Assembly (NCBI GenBank): GCA_016081115.2
Contig: JABTTQ020000230.1
Coordinates: 62,001 to 126,000, forward strand
Reading direction: 5' to 3'
Source: Rehmannia glutinosa
Lineage: Eukaryota; Streptophyta; Magnoliopsida; Lamiales; Orobanchaceae
Length of the DNA: 64,000 nucleotides
Made by a program: the position numbers and the translations under genes. Positions 45,336 to 57,056 of the stretch are shown in pieces. The first letter of the stretch is position 1. The number at the start of each line of letters is the position of its first letter. The notes under the pieces were generated by a model. It was not told the origin of the DNA. It did not search any database and saw nothing but the letters and a program-made list of their open reading frames with translations.

Positions 45336-45516
45336 CTGGGGTGGTAGAGCACGTAATCTCTAGGTGAGGTGAAGCTCTATAAATCGACGCGTGTTGTTTA
45401 CATTCCGCACCTTTATTATTGTCTTGGCTTGTTTTGTTCGAAAAAGAGGGCATAATCAAAAAGATGGAGATAATTTATTCACCCCCTCTAGATTATCGTA
45501 GCCGCTTGGACTTACA
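45336..45516 (+). repeat. Copia-2 family LTR, 3' end only
   Basis: Matches the last 180 bp of the 48268-49793 LTR in reverse, ending GCCGCTTGGACTTACA. Following bases are AAAGG, not a PBS. It may be the far end of the LTR that starts at 36933, with about 65 bp lost and 7.1 kb inserted. Confidence 0.75.
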
Positions 45517-46883
45517 AAAGGTCAGGATCGACCCTGTAGGCGTGGTTAGGTGGGATTAGAGGGGCCTAATTGAAAGAAACACGTAAGCATCCAAGGAGAG
45601 CTTCTCGTCTAGACGGAGCTAGGCGGCAGGGAGCTTTAGTGACATGTCATAACAATTGTTGCAAAAGGAAGAACACATCATTTGATCGTTTTATTAATTG
45701 CTAGTTAATTAAAAAATAATGCTTCAATAAGTATTCTTATGATGTAATAATTAATGCATTAATTTGATTTTATACAGAATTGTCAGCTTTAGCAAATGCA
45801 CTACCTACCAATGTTAAAGAGTATATGAATTGATGCATTTCATTATCTATGATCACTTGTGCACTCAATTTCAATGGTCCCATATTAATTAACAGCTCGC
45901 ACTTAATACTTTAGCCAACTTCATTAATTAAAGTCCCTCGTATATCCTTCTGCATGTTTCCGACAGCTATTATATCCGTAGGTTGAAGTTCTTTTCGGCA
46001 ACTAATAGACCAAAGTGAAGTGTGTGCCCCCAGATATAGATACTAAACAGTAAATACATGAGTCCACATTTCTTACTCCACTTTTTTATTCCATTTTAGC
46101 TTTCACTTCGATCGATTGTATTGGATGAATGTCATATATCCACTATTCTAAAAGTCTCCTCTTAGGTACTAGGCTCCTTTTATCCACTTACATTATTCTT
46201 CTGATTACGCCCCCTAACCCCGCCCAAACTCTGGGACCTAGGCCCAGCTTGTTGTCTACTTAGCGTCCAATAAAATAGAAAATTGAATAGGCCAGAAATC
46301 TGAATCCTTAATTAAATTATAAATGTTTTCTGTAATAATTTTTAAAAGTTAGATAATATATGGATAAAATCTAGCTAGGTTTAATTAAGTCTTACTGTCA
46401 TATTTCCTCAAAAAAAAAAAAAAAAGTCTTACTGTCATAGGCTGTGTGAGATCTCACATCAACTTTAGTTAATTTAGTTTAATACCGGCCCGTTAAATTT
46501 TTCTTGAGTTGCTATGATTCTGAAATTTCATATATATATAATAGATGATTAATATAGCTAGGTATGAAGTGAAGTTGAGTAGTTAGTAATTACATATTTT
46601 CATTAATTATATAATTTAATAGGTTGGGTAGACAACATTTATTTGCCAACTAATAATCAAAACATTTATTCACTAGACACGAAGATTACCTTGTTTATCA
46701 GACTAGATCATCTGTTCCAAATTATATTTTAACTCGTATTCCAATGACATTCAATAGACGTCAAGTACACACAATTTAGGATGTCATCAATACACTTGGC
46801 GTGTAGTGGTGATATTTGGAATATATATGAGATGATTTTATCTCGTATTTCAATGATATTCAATACAAGTCAAGTATACACAA
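45517..46883. other. intergenic DNA with a small direct repeat
   Basis: No gene seen. Two related blocks at about 46729-46774 and 46838-46883 (CTCGTATTCCAATGACATTC versus CTCGTATTTCAATGATATTC) are 109 bp apart. The sequence between them (46788-46823) matches, in reverse, 36898-36932 next to the + copia LTR. Confidence 0.5.
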
Positions 46884-48234
46884 AAACTCCTGTCAGACCG
46901 TCTAACGGGTCTGATCTGTTAGACGGATCTGACCCGCAGACCCGGTGGTATTTTCGTAATAGTAGCAATGGTGTTTAAGTAGTTTCTAGGAACCACCAAT
47001 ATTAACAGTCCTTCTGAAAAGTATTAGTCATCCTTCTAAAAAGTATTAGCAGTTCTTCTGAAATGTATTAGTAGTTTCCTGAAAAGTATTTTAGTATTTC
47101 TCCTAAATATACTCCCGAAATGTATTAGGAGCCCCTCAAAAAAGATAGTAGTTCCTCAAAAAGTATTAGTAGTTCCTATAATATAATTAAAATTTTCTCC
47201 CCAAATGTATTAGCAGTTTTTCTGAAAAGTATTAGTCGTCCTTCTAAAAAGTATTAGTAGTTTTTCTAAAATGTATTAGTAGTTTCCCTTAATATAATTA
47301 ATTTTTTCTCCCGAAATGTATTAACAGTCATTCTGAAAAGTATTAGCCGTCCTTCTAAAAAGTATTAGCAGTTCTTCTGAAGTGTATTAGTAGTTCCCTA
47401 AAGAATATTTTAGTATTTCTCATGAATATACTCCCGAAATGTATTAGTTGTCCATCGGAAAAGTATTAGTAGTTTCTCGAAAAAGTATTAGTAGTTCCCT
47501 GGAGAGTATTATAGTAGTTTTCCTAATATAATTAAATTTTTCTCCCGAAATGTATTAGCTTTAAAGTCTAATACATTTATTTAATACATCTAATACATTG
47601 AAATGCAATGTGTAATACTTTTCTACAAAGTTATATTATTTAATAATAAAACAGAAAATTACTAAGAAGCTGTAAGGTATAATATATTTTTCTAATACAT
47701 CTAATACATTAGAATGCATTCGGTAATACTTTTCTTCAACCCCATGACAAAATCGGCGGCGCGTCGGGGACGAGAACAGAAAACCCATCTAGTGGCGGAT
47801 TTGCATGGACGAGAAGACTAGTTTCTCCCAATGGTGCTTGATTGAATGGTGAAAATTTTATTTTTATTCATGATTCAAAATGGCGGACCAACTTAAGGTG
47901 AAAATTTTGTTTTTATTCATGCTTCATTAACATCAACAGAATGCTTTCTTTTAGTTTGTGTAAGGTATTTGATTATTTGTTTGTTATTTCTTTTAGCGTG
48001 TTTAGTTATTTGTTTCCTTTAGATTTTTTATGAAGGCGAACAGAGAATTTTGTTGGGGAAGACATCCTGGAGGGGAAAGATCACAGAAAAAAAAGGAGGT
48101 TGAAAGATCACAATGTGTAATTTTGTCTTATATTAGGCTCCAACTCGACCGCCGAGTTTCACCCAAAGGGGTTTGAATTGGGGATCCATCTAACGGATTC
48201 GATTTGTTAGATGGTCTGACAAGAGACCACCTCC
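46884..48234. mobile_element. TIR element with internal minisatellite
   Basis: The left end contains TGTCAGACCGTCTAACGG and the right end, in reverse, TGTCAGACCATCTAAC. Related terminal inverted repeats run for about 45 bp. Flanking CAAGTATACACAA (46871-46883) and CAAGTATATACAA (48235-48247) form a diverged target duplication. The interior is noncoding and carries the repeat array. Confidence 0.6.
46985..47560. repeat. degenerate minisatellite (GTATTAGTAGTTCCTGAAAA type)
   Basis: About 20 copies of a 20-30 bp unit centred on AAAGTATTAGYAGTTCYTCT. A longer higher-order unit with TATAATTAA and CTCCCGAAATG recurs three times (47170, 47290, 47525). Confidence 0.8.
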
Positions 48235-48267
48235 CAAGTATATACAATAATGATGTCATCAATATAC

Positions 48268-49793
48268 TGTAAGTCCAAGCGGCTACGATAATCTAAAGGG
48301 GGTGAATAGATTATCTCCATCTTTTTTATTATAACCTCTTTTTCGAACAAAACAAGCCAAGACAATAATAAAGGTGCGGAATGTAAACAACAAGCGTCGA
48401 TTTATAGAACTTCACCCCACCTAGGGACTACGTGCTCTACCGCCCTAGTATATCCGGGATGGGTTTCGAAAAAGAAAAAGAATTTTATTAATTACCAAAA
48501 TTAATACAAATTCAACTTACAACACCTTGAAGAGCACCACACTCTTCTACAACACCACCTTTGAGTTTACCACAATCTCTCTTGAAGATTGCCTCAATCT
48601 CCAACGGCACCTTGTGAAGATTACCACAATCTTCAACTTTGAAGAATACCAAATTCTTCAACACCTCGACAAGAAGATTACCACAATCTTCTTACACCTA
48701 ACACCTAGATCACCCAAGTGTCTTATTACCACAAGAACACTCAAGGAAATCTTGTGTTGAATGATTACCCAAAAAATTCAAGATTACAACTCGATAATGA
48801 ATTATACAATTGAGTGCAAGTGTAATCAAGAATAGCCTAGACCTCAAGAATGTGGAAGTGATAAGTTAGGCAAATTACAACAAAAATAATGACAATATAA
48901 GACCAAGTGTTTGCTTGAGTATTTCTTGTTGTGTTGTATTGTTCTCTCTTATTGTTGTGCTTCAAATCTTCCTCTATTTATAGGAGATGATTGATCATTG
49001 ATAGGCTCCTCTTGGGGATTGAAAATCTGTAAAAAATTGCAAGACAATTGAAGAAAATAGCTGTTAGAAATCCATTCCACAAAATAAGAAAAAGTTGTCT
49101 GCTGTCAAACAGTCAGAAATTTGCTGTCAAACTTGAGGGCGACTGGTCGCGCACAAATAGACGTTTGAAAATAAGAATACACATTTACACAGGGCGACTG
49201 GTCGATGGGGGGTTCGACCGGTCGACCCCATGCCCAGCCGGTCGAGCAAGACTAAAAAACGAGTCCAGGAAGTTCTATTTTAGAAATTGCTCCCAGGCAC
49301 CGGTCGACGCCCCGGTCGACCGGTCGACGCCCACCGGTCGACCGATCGACGCCCACCGGTCGACGCCCCGGTCGACCGGTCCACCATACCGGTCTACCAG
49401 CCTTTTTTCAGCAAATAGCTTATTCACTGTTTTTCACAACTTTCAGGTACGAGATGCCCTATAGGGCGACCGGTTGGCCTCAAAACAAAAGTGTTGTCCA
49501 ATTTTATATCGAAAATAAACTTTAAGAAATACTCCGAAAAATAGTAAAAATATTTTAGACCGATCGGGAGTATTTGGACAACATTTAGAAATATTATTTT
49601 GGTGTAAAAACACATTAACACAATATCATCAAAAGTGTTGTCCAATTTATATCGAAAATAACTTTGAAAAAATACTACGAGAATTTAGTATAAACATTAT
49701 AAATCATTTAGGAGTATTTGGACAACAATTAAAAACATTGTTTTGGTGTAAAAACAAAATCATCAAAATCATGATAAAACCATTTATCAAACA
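48268..49793 (-). repeat. Copia-2 3' LTR (complete)
   Basis: 1526 bp. It contains the CGACCGGTCG cluster (49140-49400, the densest of the window), a TATA box (48985-48978 on -) and a partly decayed hairpin array (about 48745-48530). Confidence 0.9.
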
Positions 49794-51559
49794 ATCTCCC
49801 CCTTTTTGATGATTACAAACCAAAACAATTATAACGATATCGATTTTGAAAACAAAACAATTTTATCGGTTAAAAAGAATTATCCGTTGTGAGCAAGAAC
49901 ATTCCACGCAATATAATCACAAGGATGAGAGTAAAGAAATTCAAACACATATAGCAAAAGCTCCCCCTGTCAATATGCACAACAAAAGTAATATAAAAGC
50001 AATCAACCACAAGCTAAAAGCTTGGCTTTTACATATTGATCTTAAGTACAAGAGCTTATAAGCTCCCCCTGTCAACAAAACATCATGCTCCCCCTGTCAA
50101 CAAAACATCGTTAGACAAGTATACAAGTCCATAATACAATAATTGGACTAAGTATAATCCACAACTTATGGCTTTTAGAAGCCATAGCTTATAGCTTCTT
50201 ATCTCGAGCTTATTTTAGCCTCTTTGAGCTAATAAGCTTATAACCTGTTTCTCCCCCTTTGGAATCATCAAAAATAATGTTAGCACGAAAAAAACATCAT
50301 ATAATCATATCAAAGTGCGCAACTAAACCTATATATCGAGCTATTTGAACATTGAAGCTTATAGACCAAATAAGAGGGAAAAGTCGATCATACGACTTGT
50401 AGAAGCTTAGGAAAGCTAATTTGAGTAGCAAAACATGATCTCTATAAATATATAAGACATTTGAAAATGAGAGAATCATGTAGGTGATGAATTTTTCATT
50501 GAAACATATTATCGAACACTTGGCGGGCGTCAAAAATTGAAGAAGATATATATAGCCCTTGTAAATGTAATCAAACCAAGTTTTTCATCACCAAAAACAA
50601 TTTTATAAATATCAACTATCAACAATCATTATGCTCAACACAAATGTATAAGAATTGCATCAAGAAAAATACATATAAGTCAAGTTCTCAAGGGTTCAAC
50701 CAAATTGAGATAAGGTAGTAGAATTCTTACCATTTAATCGGCGAGGATGAATAAAAATGATGATAAACGAGCTAGATAATCCCCAAAATATGTAAATTAT
50801 GCAACAAAACACATTTGAAGTGAATTGTGTGTGAAATTTGCAAAGGGGACGAAAATAGAGCGAAATGAGCCAAAATGGCAAAAAATAAGAACAGAGACGA
50901 TTTTAACCAAAATTACACTCAGGGCGACCGGTCCAGGGTAAGGGCGGCCGAGTCGGTAGTGGGCGACGGTCGGCCCAAGCCCCTGGCGTTTACCTCTTGT
51001 TTGATCTATTTTGAAAATCCGAAATTTGAACTAAAAATCCGATTTTTCATCCCTATGTTTTAAAAACGTGCAAAATACAAATGTAGATCTCATTCAATAT
51101 ACATTATGTCATAATCAAGCTCGAAATCAGGTAAAATACTCGGCGGTGACGATTAAAAATTCCGCGAGTTATCCTTGAGATGGAATTAAACACATCTCAA
51201 GTTTTTGTTAAACATGCAATCCCTTAAAAAAAATATTGAATCTCAATATGTTTAATTCGATTATGACGAACTATATTTTGAAAAATTATTATCAACGGAC
51301 TTGTTATCCCGAAAATAAGAATGTTTTAAGACTTTGGATACAACAAGTCATAATAAAAAGTGCCTTTCAAATATTTGAAAATTTCTTTTAACGGCACTTT
51401 AATGATATTCGTTGGGATAGTTTTTGAAGTCGAGCATATAGACGTAAGGCATATGGAATGTCGAGTCTATGGGAGTAATAAAAGTGAATGAACATACCTC
51501 GAATTTGTTTGTCGACCAATATGCCTTCCTCAACCTTTGTTAATCTTTACATGGTAGTC

Positions 51560-52190
51560 ATAGAGGTTGATATGGTTCTTTCTTCTTCAATGTCTTACTT
51601 CTTTTTTTGTATACTTTGAGTGTGGAATATAACCACTTTCTTGGCATTGTTGAACTTGAATTCCAATGAAGAAATTGAGCTCCCCTCATCATGATTATCT
51701 TAGATTCACCTTGCATTGACTTAGAAAAAAATCTTGCACAAATATTCATAAGTAACTCCAAACATAAATTTGCACAAGTAAACAATCTTGCCCTTTTTAA
51801 AAAAAAACAAAGAAAGTAGATTAACTTTACCTCTTGTATAATCATTTTGCAACAATAGCTAAGTCTATCAAACCATACATGGGGTGCTTGTTTTAAACAT
51901 AATAAGGCCTTTTATAAAAATCATTTTGGCCTATAAAAATCTTTCAAACCCCAGTTGTTTTACGTACACTTCTTCTAGAATAAAAACCGTTTAGAAAATT
52001 AGATTTAACATCCATTTGGTAAAGCTTGAAATTTTCTTAAAACACGAATGGGCAAGTAGAATGCGAATAGCTTCTAAATGTGCTGTGCAAATGTATCATC
52101 AAAATCAATACCTTCTTCTTGACAATACCATTGAGCTACTGACCTTGTCTTGGTCATTTATCTTGTTCCAAAATACCAAAAACATTCCCA
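51560..52190 (-). pseudogene. Copia-2 reverse transcriptase remnants
   Basis: On -, about 52130-51830 corresponds to the copia RT stretch around FKLYQMDVKS and QAPRAWYD, and about 51755-51590 to the part after YVDDIIFG (KSMQGESKIIMM). Many frameshifts and stops. No catalytic YVDD can be read with certainty. Confidence 0.65.
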
Positions 52191-53019
52191 CAAAATCTTA
52201 TCAAGACATCTTGCACAAGAGCATAGTAATATCGAATAATAGAGACACTATAACAAGTAACACATACTATGCTTTAAAGAAAATCATTAAGTTCAATAAG
52301 ACATGTAAGTTCAAATAAGCTTATAGAAAGCTATATAAGGTCTCTTTTGAAATTTGAAAATCCGAGAGCATATAGTTGAGACCTCATTTAAAAGAAGCAT
52401 TTGAACAAGTGTTTTGACAAGAATGAATATGAGCAATCAAATGCATAATTTTGTGAAGAGGATAAAAAATCAAATGTTTTATCGAAACAAATATGATAAT
52501 TTACAAGTCTCGGATAAAGCAAGCTTTATAGAATAGTGCCTTTCAAAAATCGAAAAATCCTCTTAATGGCACTTATATGAAATACTTTGAAATAACTTGA
52601 AAAACAAGCACATAGGCATATGACAAAAATATATCGAGTCTATAGGATGAATACCAATGATGAGCGTACCTCGATAGTTTAAGCATCTCTTGAAGAGGAT
52701 GAGGAAATATATATCCTACACATATCTTAAACAAGTATAGCACAAAACGAATATGATACAAGTATAGGCTAAAGCAATAAAAGATATCACAAATAAGCTC
52801 ATGCCATAAAAATCCATAAGAGATGATAAAACAATTAAGTCTAAGCAAATACACAAGAGTTTAATATAAGCATCATACAAGGTCTCCTTTTTCAAAAAAA
52901 ATTTAAAACCACAAATATATATTGAAGACCTTAGTTTTAAAATTATGAAAACTCATTTTGCAATTTAGACACAAATACAAACATGCATAAAAATTAAAAT
53001 GTATATTTAAATAGGGAGA

Positions 53020-54398
53020 TACGGTTTACCAATTTCGCCATTTCCATGGGTTGTGCCTTTCCCATTGTTGATGATATCTTCCCCTTTGAAAATTATCTTG
53101 TTGATGATGGCTTCTCCGATTGTTCCATTTCCAAGGATTTTGTCCTTCCCATTGTTGATAATGTCTTTCTCTTGGAAATTCATTGTGGTGATGTCTTCTC
53201 CTTTGATCAAATGAGATGGTCATTTGATGTCTTCTAGGCGGTATGAATTTTCCTTGATTTTTATTCCGCCGGGTACCTAATATGACATCACTTTGTGGTA
53301 CCCTCAAGTGTTTGGGTCATTTAGGATTAGCATTGAGACTTTTAGGTCTCCAACAATAATTAGAGCTATTTCTAGCCCGACAAGTATTTACCGTATGACC
53401 CATTTTACCACAATAAAAACAAGTAGTAATTCTAGGAGCATAATGACTAACATGCATAGAGACTTGATCCTTTTTCATATGATTGACAACATTAGGCTTA
53501 TAATCAAGTTCTAGTTTCAAATTATCACAATTATGAATATCAACATTTTTGGTCATTTTATTGGTACTCAAGTTGGATTTTGGTAAATTATTTTTCATGC
53601 AATTAATATCCTCAACAAGAGTACTATTTTCTTTTTCAAGGTTTCTCACCTTATCAAGTGTGGTGGTGTGAGAACATGATAGTGATTCATAGAAAGTAAA
53701 TAAAATATTCTTATCATTTTTCAAAACATTGAATTCCTTTTTCAAATTTTTGTACTTAACAAGTAAACTTTGGAATTCATTTTGAAGGTCATCAAAATCA
53801 TTTTGCAAATCACTATAATCATTTTGTATAACAATATCATAGGAAGTAGAGGGTTTAATACATACCTCGTTTTCTTCTTCGATGCCCATAAAACATTGTT
53901 CGACTACTTCATAGTTGGAAGTTGTAAAAGGTTTGTTCCTTAGATTTGACCTTGTATCCCTTTGAGAAGTAGATGCTTTTGAGTTGCTCCTATCATTTTC
54001 ATATACTTCATGAATGGCTTCTAATTTTTGTCATACTTCATGAGTCGATCGAATTCCTACAATAAGATCATATTCCAAATTGGTAAGTGAACAATATAAA
54101 ATATTGAGAGCTTTACCATTTAAGGAGATGATTTTTTTTTCTTCATCATTGAGCTCCTTGAGAGCTTTGGAGGTGTATAGTGTGTCTTTCATCGGAATGG
54201 ATTCTCCATTGATGACGATGTTCCAAATATCGAACCCGCAACCTTGTAAATAACATTCCATTATTTCTTTCCAAAATGTAAAATTTTTGGAATCAAATCA
54301 AGGTGTTTTTTTGTGGAGGTGCCGAAAAGGTGAGCTTCATTCGTAGCCGACGATCGTTCCTCTTCACTCGCGATGTGAAACGAGCTTGCCAAAGAGTT
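53020..54398 (-). pseudogene. Copia-2 gag
   Basis: Pieces on -: MECYLQGCGFDIWNIVINGE (from 54261) and SLNGKALNILYCSLTNLEYD match Copia-1 gag. Then comes a coiled coil (DYSDLQNDFDDLQNEFQSL, from 53820), a CCHC knuckle CFYCGKMGHTVNTC (about 53410-53370), and a His/Gln/Trp-rich repeat (QQWEGQNPWKWNNRRSHHQQ) at about 53190-53026, with three PWKW-type units. The first knuckle region seen in Copia-1 is missing, so about 600 bp of gag was lost. Frameshifts near 54261 and 54030. Confidence 0.8.
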
Positions 54399-54399
54399 T

Positions 54400-54412
54400 G
54401 GCTCTGATACCA
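54400..54412 (-). other. Copia-2 primer-binding site
   Basis: On -, TGGTATCAGAGCC just after the 5' LTR end, identical to the Copia-1 PBS. Confidence 0.88.
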
Positions 54413-54414
54413 CT

Positions 54415-55312
54415 TCTAAGTCCAAGCGGCTACGATAATCTAGAGGGGGTGAATAGATTATCTCCATCTTTTTTATTATGCCCTCTTTTTCGAACAAAAC
54501 AAGCCAAGACAATAATAAAGGTGCGGAATGTAAACAACACGTGTCAATTTATAGAGCTTCACCCCACCTAGGGACTACGTGCTCTACCACCCCAGTATAT
54601 CCGGGATGGGTTTCGAAAAAGAAAAAGAATTTTATTAATTACCAAAATTAATACAAATTCAACTTACAACACCTTGAAGAGCACCACACTCTTCTACAAC
54701 ACCACCTTTGAGATTACCACAATCTCTCTTGAAGATTACCACAATCTCCAACGGCACTTTGTGAAGATTACCACAATCTTCAACTTTGAAGAATACCAAA
54801 TTCTTCAACACCTCGACAAGAAGATTACCACAATCTTCTTACACCTAACACCTAGATCACCCAAGTGTGTTCTTACCACAAGAACACTCACAAGGAAATC
54901 TTGTGTTGAATGATTACCCAAAAAAATTCAAGATTATAACTCGATAATGAATTATACAATTGAGTGCGAGTGTAATCAAGAATAGCCTAGACCTCAAGAA
55001 TGTGAAAGTGATAAGCTAGGCAAATTACAACAAGAATAATGACAATATAAGACCAAGTGTTTGCTTGAGTATTTCTTGTTGTGTTGTATTGTTCTCTCTT
55101 ATTGTTGTGCTTCAAATCTTCCTCTATTTATAGGAGATGATTGATCATTGATAGGCTCCTCTTGGGGATTGAAAATCTGTAAAAAAATTGCAAGACAATT
55201 GAAAAAAATAGCTGTTAGAAATCCATCCCACAAAATAAGGAAAAGTTGCCTGCTGTCAAACGGTCAGAAATTTGTTGTCAAACTTGAGGGCGACCGGTCG
55301 CGCACAAATAGA
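54415..55312 (-). repeat. Copia-2 5' LTR remnant
   Basis: The last 898 bp of an LTR, ending CTTAGA instead of CTTACA. It contains the best preserved hairpin array of the family (54887-54676). Confidence 0.88.
54676..54887 (-). other. constant-loop hairpin array, Copia-2 5' LTR
   Basis: Seen on + as ACCAC loops: GTGTTCTT with AAGAACAC (54867-54887), AAGAAGATT with AATCTTCTT (9-bp stem, about 54819-54841), GAAGAAT with ATTCTTC (loop ACCAA), GAAGATT with AATCTTC, GAAGATT with AATCTCC, GAGATT with AATCTC (54710-54726), and GAAGAG with CTCTTC (54676-54694). Confidence 0.8.
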
Positions 55313-56146
55313 AGTATCCATTAACCTACTCCCAATCCGGGAATCACAAAGTGTTTAGCCAGACATAGAAAAGAAATAATCCATAGACAAATTATTAATG
55401 TTCATGTCTAACTAATTGAAAATAATGATACTATGGAATGAGTGAACTCGGGGATGATGACGATCTCTCGATCTATCTTCAATCCTCGAAGGTGTGGTTT
55501 CGGTCTTGATCAATCTCTCCAAATCTCTAGTGGAAGATTGCTCTTTTCTCTGCTTTCTAGGGCAAAAATTAGTGAATCCTTGTTTGTGGTCGCCCCGTCT
55601 CTATTTGTACTCCGTTCGGGTTAAAAACCTAGTTTGAACGGGTCAGACACTGTTTTTCCCGCACAGGCGCACGAGTCGTGCGCTAGAGCACACCCAGCCT
55701 GTGTTGGGTGCCGCAGAAATTGTCAAACAGCTGAAAGGCGCACGGGTCGTGCTCTAGCGCACGACTAGCCCGTACTTGTAGTCGAACCTTGAAAACTGAT
55801 CTTGAGTAGGCGCACGGGCCGTGCTAGGGACACACGCCCTGCCCATGCGCACCTGCTAAGCTTGATATCAACTCTTTTTCTGTCGTTTCTCGCTCGGTTC
55901 GTCTGACTTCTTCCCGATTCAACTCCAAACTTCGCATATTGCTTCAAACATTGGCGGTTATTTATCGCAATGCTCCTAATTGTTGCCAAAATGCTGCAAT
56001 TATCAATAAATTCCTACAAAACGAGCAAAGCCTAATACATTTTCCACAAAACAGGAATAAAGCCCTATTTACTCATGTAATGCATGCATAGCAACACATT
56101 CTGGCCAAAATTAAGCCCAAAATACATGCAAAATACATGCCAATCA
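55313..56146 (-). repeat. Athila LTR fragment (5' part) abutting the Copia-2 LTR
   Basis: On - it ends in the conserved Athila segment with TTTGTCTATGG and GATTCCCGG. It contains a three-unit GC-rich palindromic array (55660-55855, GGCGCACGGGTCGTGC type) and starts near 56146 with TGATTGGCATG. Both the LTR tail and any interior are missing. Confidence 0.75.
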
Positions 56147-57048
56147 ATTCGTTGACTAAAGGATTGCCTCCAAAGACATTTATTCGACATGTCGAAGGAA
56201 TGAGCATTCTTAATGTAACTTAAGAATTATATACTTTATGTATTTGACACTTTGAGCTCTCTTATGTATTGGTTCTATAATTAACTATTATCCTGTTTTG
56301 TCATTGATGTATACATGAATGTTGGCATAACTTTCAGCATGATTTAGTCTTATCTTAAGACATTAATGTGGACCATGTTTGACATTTACGTTTATGAGTC
56401 ATTTTAAGTAGAAAACTAATATTGTGGTAAATGGAAGGAACTATATTTTAAGTAGAAAACTAATATTGTGGCCCATGAATTATTTAAATAATGAATTTTA
56501 AATATTTATTTTATGTTTTAAATAAATAAGTTATCATATAAGTTCTAATTGGACAGTTAAGAGGTGGTTTCTGTTCCACCTCTACACATGTTGATAAAAT
56601 GTGTTTGAGATCGTTTCTGCCAGAGCAATTTTGGCAGATAACTGTTAACTGAAACCGGTCCTCTCTCTGCCTATAATAGAACCCATTCAGAACTGGAAAA
56701 TTTATCACTGAAAAATTATCTTTCTGTGGGATTAATGAAGGCCAAGGGAGAGAAAGTAGTTTCTTCCATTTTCAATAAAGAAAGACATGACGGATTAAGG
56801 TTATTACCCCAGTTTTGAATTAATTGTGAAAATCATGAAGTTCAAGATCCGGGATTCAATTTTTGTTTCTTCGATTTTATGTGCAATTATGCTTACAATA
56901 TGTACATGCTTGTAAAAGCTTGAAAAATGAGGGGCAATATGGTAATATTTAGCTGGTAAGGAGAGGCAAAAGAAATATTACACTTGCACTCTCTAATCTC
57001 TATGGCCTAGACTTCGGATTATATAATAATAGGGGTCACCATGGTATT
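56147..57048. other. intergenic DNA, nothing recognised
   Basis: No ORF above about 65 codons. A direct repeat of about 23 bp (TTTTAAGTAGAAAACTAATA) occurs at 56402 and 56450. A short hairpin CTGCCA..TGGCAG is near 56618-56638. Confidence 0.4.
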
Positions 57049-57056
57049 ATTTGTCA

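Larger units (their letters stand above)
48268..55312 (-). mobile_element. Copia-2: decayed copia element on - strand
   Basis: On -: 5' LTR remnant (55312-54415), PBS (54412-54400), gag (to about 53020), decayed RT and RNase H remnants, 3' UTR with GGGGGAGCT tracts (50250-49960), PPT (about 49812-49796) and a complete 1526-bp 3' LTR (49793-48268, TGTTTG to CTTACA). The 3' flank GTATA (48267-48263 on -) matches the GTATA before the + LTR at 36933. The 5' LTR is cut at 55312 by an Athila LTR fragment. Confidence 0.87.

Noticed and set aside
36933..45516. Intact solo LTR interrupted by insertions
   Set aside because: The left flank GTATA and right flank AAAGG do not match, so it is not a simple solo LTR; an inversion model fits better.
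46985..47560. Regular short repeats resembling a CRISPR array
   Set aside because: Repeat and intervals are both degenerate and of uneven length, there are no unique spacers, and the context is a plant TIR transposon.
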